Shown here: piece after piece, positions 26,428 through 37,842 of the stretch
Numbering within the stretch: the stretch's first letter is position 1
Layout of the letters: each line of letters opens with the position of its first letter
Assembly: GCA_001303785.1 (NCBI GenBank)
Contig: LJUJ01000007.1
Location: 1-64,000, forward strand
Direction of reading: 5' to 3'
DNA: 64,000 nucleotides
DNA from: Caldifarciminota bacterium SM23_42
Lineage (GTDB): Bacteria; Hydrothermota; Tepidihabitantia; SM23-42
Position numbers and translations under genes: made by a program
Notes under the pieces: model-generated
The model's database searches: none
Told to the model about the DNA's origin: nothing
What the model saw: only the letters and a program-made list of their open reading frames with translations

Positions 26428-26834
26428 AATATCTTGGGTGGATACTCAGCATTCTGTTGGCCGTGGGTATGTATTATACATATCGCACGAAATATTTGCC
26501 CCTCATGGAAGACGTCAGCGAACTGCGCGAAGAGATATCTATGTGGGAAGATGTACTCAAGGGCGAGAAAGGCATAAAAGGCGAACGGCAGAGATTTACC
26601 ACCGAGCGGTTCTTTACCGGTGATAGACTCACGCCATTTGCCGAGGTGGAGATTCTCCGTAAGTTCGACATGCGTAATAAAGGCATTGAAATATACCTCA
26701 CCGCACCAAAGGCCTTCACTCGCGCCGGAGACCTCTTAAGATTCCTTGCCGAACAGCACATCAACTACAAGAACCTATCCCTTTTTGTTGTGGTCGATTC
26801 TACTGAACGTTTTGAATATAAGTTTATCAAATGA
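26424..26834 (+). CDS. Small membrane-anchored protein (136 aa)
   Basis: A 136-residue protein with one N-terminal membrane helix (LGWILSILLAVGMYYTYRT), a short coiled-coil-like helix (LMEDVSELREEISMWEDVL) and a compact alpha-beta end (about 85-136). This plan resembles a pilin or PilO-type membrane-anchored protein, but sequence evidence for a family is lacking. It overlaps valS and the next gene by four bases each, so it is translated with them. Confidence 0.55.
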   Translation: MKYLGWILSILLAVGMYYTYRTKYLPLMEDVSELREEISMWEDVLKGEKGIKGERQRFTTERFFTGDRLTPFAEVEILRKFDMRNKGIEIYLTAPKAFTRAGDLLRFLAEQHINYKNLSLFVVVDSTERFEYKFIK

Positions 26835-27205
26835 TGTCGACTAGACGCCGGTATTCGTCTCTACAATACCTCCTCGTGTCAATACTCGTCTTCGCAAGCG
26901 TTGCTTGCGCTGAGAAAAACGCTAACGTTGCTATGCTTTTGTGCGTCTTCCCCGGCGGCGGGCAGTTCTATACCGGGCACTACGTACAAGGCGTGATAAT
27001 AGGCGCGGCCGAAATTACGCTCGGCTACTATGCCTACACGTATCATGTCGACGATGAACGCACGAAAAGAAATTCGATGCTATGGTGGGGTCTGTTCGTA
27101 TTTGGTTATTCATTGGCTGATGCCTATGTTGGCGCGAAAATGCACGGCTTCGACGTCGAGGCCGATATCGATAGGGTAAGCATCAGCTACAAGATCAAAT
27201 TATGA
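26831..27205 (+). CDS. DUF5683-like membrane protein (124 aa)
   Basis: A 124-residue protein with an N-terminal signal or anchor (LQYLLVSILVFASVACA) and a FPGGGQFYTGHYVQGVIIGA block followed by two hydrophobic segments. The Pro-Gly-Gly-Gly-Gln-Phe-Tyr motif with glycine-rich membrane segments is characteristic of DUF5683-type proteins of unknown function. The Cys of VACAEK could be a lipobox, but the residues around it fit an ordinary signal peptide equally well. ATG ATG 26831 overlaps the stop of the previous gene. Confidence 0.6.
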   Translation: MMSTRRRYSSLQYLLVSILVFASVACAEKNANVAMLLCVFPGGGQFYTGHYVQGVIIGAAEITLGYYAYTYHVDDERTKRNSMLWWGLFVFGYSLADAYVGAKMHGFDVEADIDRVSISYKIKL

Positions 27206-27233
27206 TCGTCCTCGGTTACGACTCGCATTCAAC

Positions 27234-29267
<2,034 letters not shown>

Positions 29268-29283
29268 GATTACAAATTAAATG

Positions 29284-29311
29284 TTGACTTTTTTAAATGA
29301 ATGTGTAAACT
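29284..29311 (+). promoter_or_regulatory. Leaderless promoter of nadB
   Basis: TTGACT (29284-29289), a 16-base spacer and TAAACT (29306-29311), six bases before ATG 29318. No ribosome site is visible. Confidence 0.78.
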
Positions 29312-29317
29312 TGAGTA

Positions 29318-30850
29318 ATGCCTAAGCAGGTGGATTTTCTGGTTGTAGGTTCGGGCATTGCCGGATTAACCTTTGCTACCAAATCAGCAAAGCACGGTAG
29401 CGTATTGGTCCTCACCAAGAAAAGAAAGGCTGACTCTAGTACCAACTATGCTCAAGGGGGAATTGCGGCAGTATTTGGCGAGAATGATGCCGCGGAGTTT
29501 CACATCGAAGACACTATAAAAGCTGGCGAAGGTTTGTGTCATGAAGAGGCAGTTTCGATTATGGTGCGCGATGGCCCGACACTAGTCAAGGAGTTGCATT
29601 CCATGGGATGCCGATTCTCAATGAATTCGAAAGGGAATTTCGACCTCGCACGTGAAGGAGGGCATTCACGTAGACGCATTGTTCATGCAAAAGACTATAC
29701 TGGCCAGGAGATCGAAAGAGTCCTGCTCGAAGAAACAAAAAAGGCCGGCGTGACGATCAGCGAGAATGAAATCGCCCTCGACCTTGTTGTTCAGGATGAG
29801 GGGTGCACTGGCATCTACTACCTTGATGCCAATACACGCCAGATTGACGTGATCTACGCGAATGCCACAATCCTAGCAACCGGTGGCGTCGGGCAGGTTT
29901 ATCAACACACAACCAACCCACCCATTGCCACAGGTGATGGAATCGCTATGGCCTACCGGGTCGGGGCGAAAATCGCCAACATGGAGTTTGTTCAATTTCA
30001 CCCTACCGCGGTTTTCAACATTAAAATCGACGGACGTGCCTTCCTCATCTCTGAAGCGGTACGCGGCGAGGGAGGTGTGCTAAAGACAAAAGATGGTATC
30101 CCCTTCATGAACAAATACAGTGAGGCAGGCAATCTTGCGCCCCGAGACATCGTGGCTAGGGCGTGTTTAACTGAAATGTTAACGACGGATTCCAAGTACG
30201 TACTCCTTGACGTATCGCACCTCGAGGCTGATTTCATCAAAAACCGCTTCCCGACAATCTATGAGACCTGTCTTAGTTGGGGCATCGACATAACCCGTGG
30301 GCCGATACCTGTGGTGCCAGCAGCCCATTACTTGTGCGGTGGCATCCTGGTTAATGAATGGGCCGAATCGTCTATACCACGTCTGTTCGCGCTCGGTGAA
30401 TGCAGTTGCACGGGTGTACACGGCGCGAATCGGCTAGCATCCAACTCGCTGCTCGAGGCGCTGGTGTTCGCAGACCGTGCCGCCAGGCGGGTGCAGAATA
30501 TCAAGAACATCAGATTCACAAAACAGAGAAGCATGAAGACTACAGCGAAGATAGGACCGAATCTGATGTTTCAAATAAAAGAGATAATGGATCGATACGT
30601 AGGGCTACTACGGAGTGAGAAAAAACTACGAGAAGCGGAAGCACTAATTGATGGGTTCTACCGATTGTTTGAGGAAGGTATTCACATCATCAATGCGGAA
30701 TCACGAAACGTCACAGTTGTGTCAAAACTAGTCATCGAAAGCGCTCTCAAACGCAAGGAATCACGCGGTTTACACTACATGACCGACTACCCGAATAAGA
30801 ATCACAGTTTCACAACCGATACGATAACGAAGATCAGTGACCCAAATTAG
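29318..30850 (+). CDS. nadB: L-aspartate oxidase
   Basis: Flavoprotein that turns L-aspartate into iminoaspartate, the first step of de novo NAD synthesis. The FAD site is VGSGIAGLTFATKSA near residue 7. Catalytic and substrate segments include TNYAQGGIAAVFGENDAAEF near 43, the HFHPTAV-type block (FVQFHPTAVF), and a later GECSCTGVHGANRLASNSL segment. The C-terminal helical domain completes a normal 510-residue protein. Its downstream genes nadA and nadC are not in the window. Confidence 0.95.
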   Translation: MPKQVDFLVVGSGIAGLTFATKSAKHGSVLVLTKKRKADSSTNYAQGGIAAVFGENDAAEFHIEDTIKAGEGLCHEEAVSIMVRDGPTLVKELHSMGCRFSMNSKGNFDLAREGGHSRRRIVHAKDYTGQEIERVLLEETKKAGVTISENEIALDLVVQDEGCTGIYYLDANTRQIDVIYANATILATGGVGQVYQHTTNPPIATGDGIAMAYRVGAKIANMEFVQFHPTAVFNIKIDGRAFLISEAVRGEGGVLKTKDGIPFMNKYSEAGNLAPRDIVARACLTEMLTTDSKYVLLDVSHLEADFIKNRFPTIYETCLSWGIDITRGPIPVVPAAHYLCGGILVNEWAESSIPRLFALGECSCTGVHGANRLASNSLLEALVFADRAARRVQNIKNIRFTKQRSMKTTAKIGPNLMFQIKEIMDRYVGLLRSEKKLREAEALIDGFYRLFEEGIHIINAESRNVTVVSKLVIESALKRKESRGLHYMTDYPNKNHSFTTDTITKISDPN

Positions 30851-30890
30851 CAGGCACATAAATCAGTTGTCAACGTAAATAGGAAAAAGG

Positions 30891-31178
30891 ATGGAACAAG
30901 GAGAAATTGAAGTTCTGTTGGAGGTAGGACAGGCATACCTCTTAAACAAAGATTACAAAAAAGCGATATCAAAGTTCAGCGAAGCCCTCAGAATAAACCC
31001 TCATGACCCTGAAATATACTACTATCTCGGGTTAGCATATGAGGGTGCAGGTGAGTATCCGGAAGCCGTGAAGACCTACGAGAAGACGCTATTGCTCGAC
31101 CGTGGTCACGGCAACGCCGAGATTCGCCTTAGTGAGGTGAAGAAGGAGATGACGAAGGCCAAGAAAAAGAAGAAATGA
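30891..31178 (+). CDS. TPR protein (95 aa)
   Basis: A 95-residue protein made of two tetratricopeptide repeats: AYLLNKDYKKAISKFSEALR near residue 14 and AYEGAGEYPEAVKTYEKTLL near residue 49, followed by a lysine-rich tail. TPRs bind other proteins. An AAAAAGG ribosome site precedes ATG. The stop codon shares a base with the ATG of the zinc-ribbon gene. Confidence 0.85.
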   Translation: MEQGEIEVLLEVGQAYLLNKDYKKAISKFSEALRINPHDPEIYYYLGLAYEGAGEYPEAVKTYEKTLLLDRGHGNAEIRLSEVKKEMTKAKKKKK

Positions 31179-31309
31179 TGTGTCCACGTTGCCGTCAGAG
31201 AATGACTGAAATAAGAGGAACACACCATAAAAAGAAAAAATACCGGTGTCCGAAATGCGGCAAGGTACGTTTTGCTTCTCTTAAGAAAAGAAACGTTGAG
31301 AGGCGATGA
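31178..31309 (+). CDS. Small zinc-ribbon protein (43 aa)
   Basis: A 43-residue basic protein absent from ORF lists because of its length. CPRC at residues 2-5 and CPKC at 24-27 form a two-knuckle zinc ribbon; the linker is rich in His and Lys (RGTHHKKKKYR) and the tail is basic. The start ATG uses the last base of the upstream TGA (TGATG), strong evidence for coupled translation. It may bind nucleic acid or ribosomes, which is inference. Confidence 0.75.
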   Translation: MCPRCRQRMTEIRGTHHKKKKYRCPKCGKVRFASLKKRNVERR

Positions 31310-31333
31310 TGCATCAATCGGAAATTCTAAGAC

Positions 31334-31975
31334 ATGGAAGATTATTATAATATACTGGGCGTTTCGCCCAACGCCACAGCGGGAGAAATAAAGAGGGTGT
31401 ATCTCAAACTAGCACAAAAATACCATCCTGATCGCCACACAAACAAAGAAGCCAAGAAGGAGGCACATGATTTTTTCTCAAGGGTCACCGCCGCCTACCG
31501 TACACTCTCTGACGAGAAACTGCGGGCTAAGTACGACGAATCCCGGGTAAAGCGCAGCACCGATGCTGACGAGGCAAAGGATATACAGGCAAAGAATCTC
31601 TTTGCTCGAGCACTCGAGCACATCAATAACGGCGAGCCTTGGCCTGCCGTGAATCTCTTAAGAACTGCATGCAGCTATAGCGCATCTCCCGTATATCTCT
31701 CATATCTGGGTCTCGCCCAAGTTTATACAAAGCGGAATGAGAAGGACGGTTTTAAGAAACTCGAACACGCGGTCAAGCAAGAGATGTTCAACCCGACCTT
31801 ACACTTCAACCTTGGGCTTGCCCGGGAATTCGTGGGTAGGAATGCCGAAGCACTTCGGTCGTATCAAGAGGTACTCAACTGGAGTCCTAACCACAAGAAG
31901 GCAAAGCTGGCAGTGAGAAGGTTAAGTGTTGCAAGAAAGGGGTTCTTCGGAAAGCTGTTCCGAGGCAATAAATGA
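31334..31975 (+). CDS. DnaJ-domain and TPR protein
   Basis: A 213-residue protein with an N-terminal J domain (about 1-68, HPD in KYHPDRHTNKEA near residue 34) and a C-terminal TPR-like region (about 95-190). J domains stimulate the ATPase of DnaK, and the TPR part probably binds a client. There is no zinc-binding DnaJ core, so this is a specialised co-chaperone and not housekeeping DnaJ. Its stop overlaps the following ATG by four bases. Ribosome-site signal is poor. Confidence 0.88.
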   Translation: MEDYYNILGVSPNATAGEIKRVYLKLAQKYHPDRHTNKEAKKEAHDFFSRVTAAYRTLSDEKLRAKYDESRVKRSTDADEAKDIQAKNLFARALEHINNGEPWPAVNLLRTACSYSASPVYLSYLGLAQVYTKRNEKDGFKKLEHAVKQEMFNPTLHFNLGLAREFVGRNAEALRSYQEVLNWSPNHKKAKLAVRRLSVARKGFFGKLFRGNK

Positions 31976-32223
31976 AGAAAACGTCAACCTTAACATTGCT
32001 CGAAGAATTATGCTGTAAGTTGTCGATCATCGTTAAGTACGACAAATTCTTCGGTAAAGGAGGGTATTGCCGATTGCGCGATAAATCCTATTTTATTATT
32101 AACGAAAGATTATCGACTGATGCCAAGGAGCAGATATTCATAAAAGAGATGAGCACCTTTGACGTACAAAATCTATCGCTGCCATCTAAGTTGAAAGAAT
32201 TATTTGAGAAAAAATGTTCCTAA
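31972..32223 (+). CDS. Small conserved protein of unknown function (83 aa)
   Basis: An 83-residue protein with KYDKFFGKGGYCRLRDKSYF near residue 25, a glycine- and cysteine-containing turn that I associate with a small conserved family of anaerobic bacteria, though its role is unknown. A short helix (AKEQIFIKEMSTFDVQNL) and a basic C-terminus follow. It overlaps the DnaJ-TPR gene by four bases and ends 37 bases before the converging CNNM gene. Confidence 0.6.
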   Translation: MKKTSTLTLLEELCCKLSIIVKYDKFFGKGGYCRLRDKSYFIINERLSTDAKEQIFIKEMSTFDVQNLSLPSKLKELFEKKCS

Positions 32224-32260
32224 TGGAAAAAATGTAGCAAAACAACAATCTCACGCATTA

Positions 32261-33187
32261 CTATTTTTCGTCTCTTATTTCACCGACCAATTCTTCAATT
32301 AAATCCTCAAGTGTAACAATACCTAGCTGATTACTGCTGGAATCAGTTACTATTGCCATATGTTCACCTCTCTGCTTCATCATCATGAAGATGGTCATGC
32401 ACCTTTCATCTGCCTTGACGAAGAACGGTTCTCTGAGATTAGTCTCGTTAGAATAGAGATAGTCTTTTATATTGAATATGCCTATGATATTATTCCGTGA
32501 GCCTACATAGACTGGAACCCTGGTGTATATTCGCCCCTTGCTCTCGACGATAGCCTCCAACTCGTGGTCCTTAACACATACAAAGGCGGCATCTAACGGA
32601 ATCATTACTTCACCTACTATTCTTCTCGAAAAATTGAAAAGCCTTGATGCTAACCGACTCGCCTCTTCCTCATATTCACTCATGGCATGTACTATATCCA
32701 GTTGTCGTATGGCACCTGGTTCCGCATGATTCCTGAAGAGCAAGGCAATGAACTTGGCGATATTAGCGTAAAACCAAACAACCGGATAAGTCGCAACCTC
32801 TATGTAGTATATAATGCCGGAAAGTGCGGTCATGGTTTGCGCAGGATGCGAAAGTGCGAAGGATTTTGGGACGAACTGACCAAAGAAGAGTGAAAACAAA
32901 GAGAGCGTTATCGTCGAAACAACAATGCCGTTGCCGCCCATCAAATTTACAAAGAACCGTGCGTACAATGTAGAAGCGACTACGATTATGAAATTCTCAC
33001 AGACAAGAATGGTTGAGAAAAATCGTTCGGGAGCCGCGAGAAAATTGCTCATTCTTATTGCCCAGCTCTTCTTTTCGCGCCTTGCCTTCAGCAGCTTTAT
33101 CTTCTCGATGCTGACTAATCCCGTCTCGCTCGCCGTGAATATCCCTATGCTGATTGATAATAGCAGTGGTATGATAAAATCAATCAT
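32261..33187 (-). CDS. CNNM/CBS membrane protein, short form
   Basis: A 308-residue protein with an N-terminal DUF21/CNNM membrane domain (three to four helices, LLLSISIGIFTASETGLVSI to VATYPVVWFYANIAKFIALL) and a CBS pair (about 190-305) ending LEDLIEELVGEIRDE. The C-terminal CorC_HlyC domain found in its neighbour is missing. CNNM proteins move or regulate Mg2+. It starts four bases inside the end of the longer paralogue, so the two may work as one complex. Confidence 0.86.
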   Translation of the reverse strand: MIDFIIPLLLSISIGIFTASETGLVSIEKIKLLKARREKKSWAIRMSNFLAAPERFFSTILVCENFIIVVASTLYARFFVNLMGGNGIVVSTITLSLFSLFFGQFVPKSFALSHPAQTMTALSGIIYYIEVATYPVVWFYANIAKFIALLFRNHAEPGAIRQLDIVHAMSEYEEEASRLASRLFNFSRRIVGEVMIPLDAAFVCVKDHELEAIVESKGRIYTRVPVYVGSRNNIIGIFNIKDYLYSNETNLREPFFVKADERCMTIFMMMKQRGEHMAIVTDSSSNQLGIVTLEDLIEELVGEIRDEK

Positions 33188-34440
33188 TTCTTTTTGACCA
33201 AGACCGTCTCAATTATCCGGTCATGAACGTCCTCAATCGTCATCTCTATATCGGGAGTAGAGATCTTTTCGTCCTCACCGGGAATTCTGCCGAAGTGACC
33301 TAGTATATAGCCTGCCAATCTTTCGCCTTCCTCGGCAAATGGTTCGATGTGCAAAATACGCGCCAGTTCACCAATTGTAATATCCCCTTCGAAACGAAAA
33401 GTATTTGCTGAGAGTTTTTCATAAGGTAAATCCGCAATCTCATCGTATTCGTCGATTATTTCACCGAATAATGATTCCAAGATATCCTCAAGGGTTACGA
33501 TTCCCGTGAAGTCACCAAATTCATCAACGACAACGCCTATGTGTATGCCTTTCTTTCGAAACTCGCCGAGCAGGTTATCTAGATGCTTTGTTTCGGGGAC
33601 TATGTACGGCTCACGCATTAACTCTTCTATGCTTCGCGAACCCGACGCAGTAATCTCGTTCACGAAAAGATCCTTTGCGTAGAGTACTCCTATGACCTCA
33701 CCCTTTTTGTCCAAAACACAAACCCTCGAGTGTTTCTTGCCGGTGATGATTTCCTTAGCATCATCAATGCTTGACGTGACGTCGATACCAACCACCTTCT
33801 GTCTCGGTGTCATTACCTGGCTGACCGTCATCTTACCGAAATGCAATATCTGAAATCCAAATTCTTCCTCTCCCTCATCCAAAACCTTGAAGCGCTTGGC
33901 TTCACTCAACATCAACTTGATTTCTTTGTCGGAAACCGTATCTTGTCGGCGGGCAGCGTGGGGTCCTAACAGCTGCTGCAGTAACTTCTCCATAGTACGG
34001 GAGACCGGGTTGAATACCCAGGTGAGATATTCTACAATCCCCCCAAAACGGAGGGCGAGGGGTTCGGCATTTGAAATGGCAATGGTTTTCGGCGCGATTT
34101 CCCCGAAGACGAGTATCAACGACGTCATCAGTATGAATTCCACGATGAACAGCAACGTAGTATTCAGCTCGTATCGCTGGATCATGCTCAGCACTATTAT
34201 TGCTCCGACCGATGAGGCACCGACATTCACTAACAGGTTAGCCAAGAGTATCGTCGCCAGTGTCCTGCGTGGCTCACGCTTTATCCTTTCCAGAGTGAGG
34301 GCACCGCGTCGTCTCTCGACGAGTAGCGTTTTCAATCGAAAGCGTGATATCGAGAAAATGGCTGCCTCCATGCCGGAAAAGAAAGCACTCATACCTAGGA
34401 AAATACCGATGAGGACAATGTATACTAACATACTATTCAT
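33184..34440 (-). CDS. CNNM/CBS membrane protein with CorC_HlyC domain
   Basis: A 418-residue protein with CNNM membrane domain (LIGIFLGMSAFFSGMEAAIF and further helices), a CBS pair (about 190-320, including VVDEFGDFTGIVTLEDILE) and a C-terminal CorC_HlyC domain (about 335-415). Called hemolysin-like in older annotation, this family is now linked to Mg2+ or Co2+ transport. ATG 34440 is preferred to the frame's first start at 34491 because it begins right before the first helix and overlaps the ybeY stop by eight bases, a usual arrangement. Confidence 0.9.
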   Translation of the reverse strand: MNSMLVYIVLIGIFLGMSAFFSGMEAAIFSISRFRLKTLLVERRRGALTLERIKREPRRTLATILLANLLVNVGASSVGAIIVLSMIQRYELNTTLLFIVEFILMTSLILVFGEIAPKTIAISNAEPLALRFGGIVEYLTWVFNPVSRTMEKLLQQLLGPHAARRQDTVSDKEIKLMLSEAKRFKVLDEGEEEFGFQILHFGKMTVSQVMTPRQKVVGIDVTSSIDDAKEIITGKKHSRVCVLDKKGEVIGVLYAKDLFVNEITASGSRSIEELMREPYIVPETKHLDNLLGEFRKKGIHIGVVVDEFGDFTGIVTLEDILESLFGEIIDEYDEIADLPYEKLSANTFRFEGDITIGELARILHIEPFAEEGERLAGYILGHFGRIPGEDEKISTPDIEMTIEDVHDRIIETVLVKKK

Positions 34441-34804
34441 GAGCAAGATACTCCAGACATTTCTTTTCCATACACAAGCTTTCTTTTTCATCGCGATGGT
34501 GGTAGCCGATTACGTGTAGGAGACCGTGAAGAATAAAATAATACAGTTCCTCAACGTCCCTTGCTCTGTCCTGGGAAACGTATATTTCGGCAACGTCGCC
34601 CAGGTTGAAGGAAATCACGTTCGTGCTGTGTTTCTTGCGAAACCAAGTTTCATTAAGCCCTCTCAAATACTGATCATCAGCCAGTATCACATTTATCTCC
34701 GAAAAATCCTTCCCTTCATCTCCCAATGCCCTTCTCAGCAGCCGTCTGACCCTTCCTTTTTCGACCCTCATAGAACCCGACGCCTTGTAGATATTTATGC
34801 GCAT
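34433..34804 (-). CDS. ybeY: Endoribonuclease YbeY
   Basis: A 123-residue zinc enzyme acting in 16S rRNA 3'-end maturation and ribosome quality control. The zinc motif is HGLLHVIGYHH near residue 93, with the second half as GYHHRDEKES; the usual Asp is replaced by His in the H-x5-H-x5 pattern reading GYHH, though both metal histidines remain. The phoH-pgpH-ybeY-CNNM order is the classical neighbourhood. It starts 27 bases after pgpH. Confidence 0.93.
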   Translation of the reverse strand: MRINIYKASGSMRVEKGRVRRLLRRALGDEGKDFSEINVILADDQYLRGLNETWFRKKHSTNVISFNLGDVAEIYVSQDRARDVEELYYFILHGLLHVIGYHHRDEKESLCMEKKCLEYLAHE

Positions 34805-34831
34805 TTGTTGGTGTGCGTGGACGCGCTGCGG

Positions 34832-36919
34832 TTATTTACTGTTATTTTCCTCACTAGTCGTAACCCGCTTATTGGCCTGCTCGTAGTCGACTCGGGGATG
34901 AAAGACCCCCGTGAGAATGGGCATAAAAGCTGCTTTTATTTGTTCCAAATCATAACGGGTTATCGGACACTCATCTAACTGTCCATCGTTGAATTTCTTT
35001 TCAACACTCTCCTTTACTATCTTTTGCAGTTTAGTGACGGTAATATTTCGTTCTCCCCTTGCCGATGCCTCCACACTGTCCGCAAGCATCACCAAAGCCG
35101 TCTCTTTCGTCTTTGGCCTCGGTCCGGGATATCTATATGAATCTTGCGACACGTCTTTTGATTCTTCGGATGCCTTCCGATAGAACATATCGAGCATCGT
35201 CGTACCGTGATGCTGTTCGATTATATCTATCACCTTCCGGGGAAGCGCCATTCTTAGTGCTCGCTCAATTCCGTCCTTCACATGAGAAATTATCACGAGA
35301 GCGCTCATCTGTGGCTTTAGGTTGTCATGAGGATTCCGCATGTCGATCTGATTCTCGATGAAATATTCGGGTTTTTTCAACTTTCCGATGTCATGATAGT
35401 ATGCCCCAACGCGGGCAAGCACAGGGTCTCCGCCGATGTATCGAGCCCCAGCTTCGGCGAGGTTGCCGACGATGATTGAATGATGATAGGTACCGGGAGC
35501 CTCAATCGCCATCTCCTTAAAAATCGGCAGATTCAGATTACCCAATTCGAGGAGAGTCAGGTCGGTGGTGAAATCAAATAGTCTCTCAAACAGCGGCAGG
35601 AAAAGAACAAAGCATAGCGTGACGATCACACTGTTCGCTATCCCCTCTCCCAAGTAAAGGATGTTGATACCACCTTCCGTCAGATACATGTCAATGAAAA
35701 GAATAGCTCCGATATTGGCTAAGGCCAAATATATCAAAGGACGGTAGAAGGCGAGCCGGGAATTTATTGTTTGGCTCGAAAATGACGCAACGATACCACT
35801 GACAAAAAGAAAGGTAAAAATCCCTGCCGAGTTTAAAACGATGCCGAAAACGGCAGCGAATATTATGGTGAACAAGACACCTACATAAAAGTTAAAATAC
35901 AAAGCAAACATAAAAATGAAAAAGGCAATGGGCGTTAAATATCCTACACCTGCACCATAAGTGACTTTACCAATGATCAGGTATGCTGCCGATAACAAAG
36001 CCACAAAATAGAAATTTTTATTCTCGAATAGCTTCGATTGCGTTAACCTGTTAAACTTAAATAATAAAAAGAATATCGCAAGATACAGGATGTTCCGGAA
36101 GAGTAGCGTTTTGATTATTTCCCAGGTTCCAATGGATGTGTACGTACTTTCCAGGGCCAATATCTTTTCCATTGTCCCCATGTTGATACGCTTGTGTTTC
36201 TCGGCAATGATCTCTCCCCTCAATACTTTGCCTTTAGTCTTTGGAACATTCGCGAAGACTTCGTCTATCCTCTCATCAGTCCGCGGTTCATTGAATGTGA
36301 TATTAGGGATCATGAAGAATTGGGCCAGACTGCGATATTCTGCTCGTTGATTCATCGCTACTATGTTTTCTGCTTCATCCACCGAGTAGAGCCGGTCAAG
36401 CGACTCAACGGTCTCCTGAGCGCCACTCATAATCGCGATGATCCGGTAGTCGATGTCCTTCCTGTCCACAACGCCTGTAGCATAAACCTCGGCAAAGCTG
36501 CCACGTAACCGATCGAAGATTCTGTTATAATTGTTGCGCAGCAAATATCCGATGACCCCTGTGTTCAGCGCGTATTGTTTCTGTACCAGGTGTATAATGG
36601 AATCCCTGGATACTCGCAACCGACGTGTAGAGTCGATGACCTCCTCCAAACCATCGATTTCGGTTGCAACACCGCTAGCGATACCGGTGTTGAGTTCGAA
36701 AACGGGCGGAATACGCCGTGCGATTTCTTCGCGTTCTTCCTCTAGCCTCTGTTCGGTCTTAGGTATGAAGAAATCATAAGGAGCGATTATGTCGTAGGGC
36801 GCAATCTCACCGGCCGCGATATCATATTTCTGTGGTACAGCAGGGGGCGGAAAGATGATATTCAAAAGGAGGACCACCCCGATGGCTACGAGCAGTTTAG
36901 GTTGTATTCTTGGCCTCAT
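34832..36919 (-). CDS. pgpH: PgpH-type 7TM-HD protein, c-di-AMP phosphodiesterase
   Basis: A 695-residue protein: an N-terminal extracytoplasmic domain with helix, seven membrane helices (about 265-455) and a C-terminal HD domain. HD metal residues are in [17 protein letters not shown] near residue 480 and [14 protein letters not shown] near 508. Members of this family hydrolyse cyclic di-AMP to pApA. The synthase gene cdaA is at 15216, so both arms of the pathway are in the window. It overlaps phoH by 23 bases. Confidence 0.92.
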   Translation of the reverse strand: MRPRIQPKLLVAIGVVLLLNIIFPPPAVPQKYDIAAGEIAPYDIIAPYDFFIPKTEQRLEEEREEIARRIPPVFELNTGIASGVATEIDGLEEVIDSTRRLRVSRDSIIHLVQKQYALNTGVIGYLLRNNYNRIFDRLRGSFAEVYATGVVDRKDIDYRIIAIMSGAQETVESLDRLYSVDEAENIVAMNQRAEYRSLAQFFMIPNITFNEPRTDERIDEVFANVPKTKGKVLRGEIIAEKHKRINMGTMEKILALESTYTSIGTWEIIKTLLFRNILYLAIFFLLFKFNRLTQSKLFENKNFYFVALLSAAYLIIGKVTYGAGVGYLTPIAFFIFMFALYFNFYVGVLFTIIFAAVFGIVLNSAGIFTFLFVSGIVASFSSQTINSRLAFYRPLIYLALANIGAILFIDMYLTEGGINILYLGEGIANSVIVTLCFVLFLPLFERLFDFTTDLTLLELGNLNLPIFKEMAIEAPGTYHHSIIVGNLAEAGARYIGGDPVLARVGAYYHDIGKLKKPEYFIENQIDMRNPHDNLKPQMSALVIISHVKDGIERALRMALPRKVIDIIEQHHGTTMLDMFYRKASEESKDVSQDSYRYPGPRPKTKETALVMLADSVEASARGERNITVTKLQKIVKESVEKKFNDGQLDECPITRYDLEQIKAAFMPILTGVFHPRVDYEQANKRVTTSEENNSK

Positions 36920-37802
36920 ACGCCTTTATTATCTTTTGCACAAGGTTATGTCTGACCACATCCTTCTCGCTCAGATAGATGAACTCAATACCGTTAATAT
37001 TCTTAAGCAAGTGTTGTATCTCAATCAAACCAGAAAAAACATTAGGCGGTAAATCCACCTGGGTGATGTCGCCGGTGACAACGACTTTGGAGCGCCACCC
37101 CATTCGAGTCAAAAACATCTTCATCTGCATGCCTGTGGTATTTTGAGCCTCATCCAAGATGATGAATGCATCATTCAGGGTTCTTCCCCGCATGTATGCG
37201 AGTGGTGCCACCTCTATTGTTTTCATCTCAAGATAGCGTCTGATTCGATCGTAGGGTAAGAAATCATTGAGTGCATCGTACAGCGGCCGTAGATACGGAT
37301 CTACCTTCTCCTCAATTGCCCCCGGCAAGAACCCCAATGATTCACCCGCTTCGACCGCAGGACGTGTCAGAATGAGCCGCTCGACCTTCTTCTCCATCAA
37401 GAAGGATACCGCTTTTGCCACGGCAAGATATGTCTTACCGGTCCCGGCCGGTCCGATGCTCACGACAATGTCGTGGCGATCTATTGATTTAATATATTCA
37501 GACTGGCCCGAGGATTTTGCCTTGATCAGTCTCTTAGGCGTGGAAATCGAAACGCCTGAATGTGTACTGCGCTTTTTCTCACCTATGACAGCGCCCTCGA
37601 TATCATATTCCTCATTATTCAAACGCGATCGGACGACTTTCTCTGCGGCCTTTACTTTCTTCTCCTCACCTTTCAAGTGTATGTAATCGTTACGCATGGA
37701 TACGATGATTCCAAAACGAGACTGTATTTTTTTAAAAAACTCGTCCTGGAATCCTGAAACTTTTGTTGGGTCAGAACCTGCTAATGGAATTGATACTTTC
37801 AC
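36897..37802 (-). CDS. phoH: PhoH-like ATPase (PhoH/PhoL family)
   Basis: A 301-residue P-loop protein with an N-terminal KH-like part (about 1-75), then the PhoH domain: Walker A as [16 protein letters not shown] near residue 118, [20 protein letters not shown] near 165, the Walker [20 protein letters not shown] near 218 and arginine-rich sensor segments. Family members bind ATP and are tied to RNA processing with YbeY. GTG 37802 is the only available start. It is preceded by a perfect inverted repeat and its end overlaps pgpH. Confidence 0.9.
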   Translation of the reverse strand: MKVSIPLAGSDPTKVSGFQDEFFKKIQSRFGIIVSMRNDYIHLKGEEKKVKAAEKVVRSRLNNEEYDIEGAVIGEKKRSTHSGVSISTPKRLIKAKSSGQSEYIKSIDRHDIVVSIGPAGTGKTYLAVAKAVSFLMEKKVERLILTRPAVEAGESLGFLPGAIEEKVDPYLRPLYDALNDFLPYDRIRRYLEMKTIEVAPLAYMRGRTLNDAFIILDEAQNTTGMQMKMFLTRMGWRSKVVVTGDITQVDLPPNVFSGLIEIQHLLKNINGIEFIYLSEKDVVRHNLVQKIIKAYEAKNTT

Positions 37803-37808
37803 TTCAAC

Positions 37809-37835
37809 GGGAGGGGCGGATACTCAGCCCCTCCC
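37809..37835. terminator. GC-rich hairpin between the LysM gene and phoH
   Basis: GGGAGGGGC (37809-37817) and GCCCCTCCC (37827-37835) are exact complements with a nine-base loop. It lies just after the LysM gene's stop codon and seven bases before the GTG of phoH. No T-run follows, so it may be a weak terminator, an RNA end-stabiliser or a translation control element. Confidence 0.5.
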
Positions 37836-37842
37836 TCGCATA

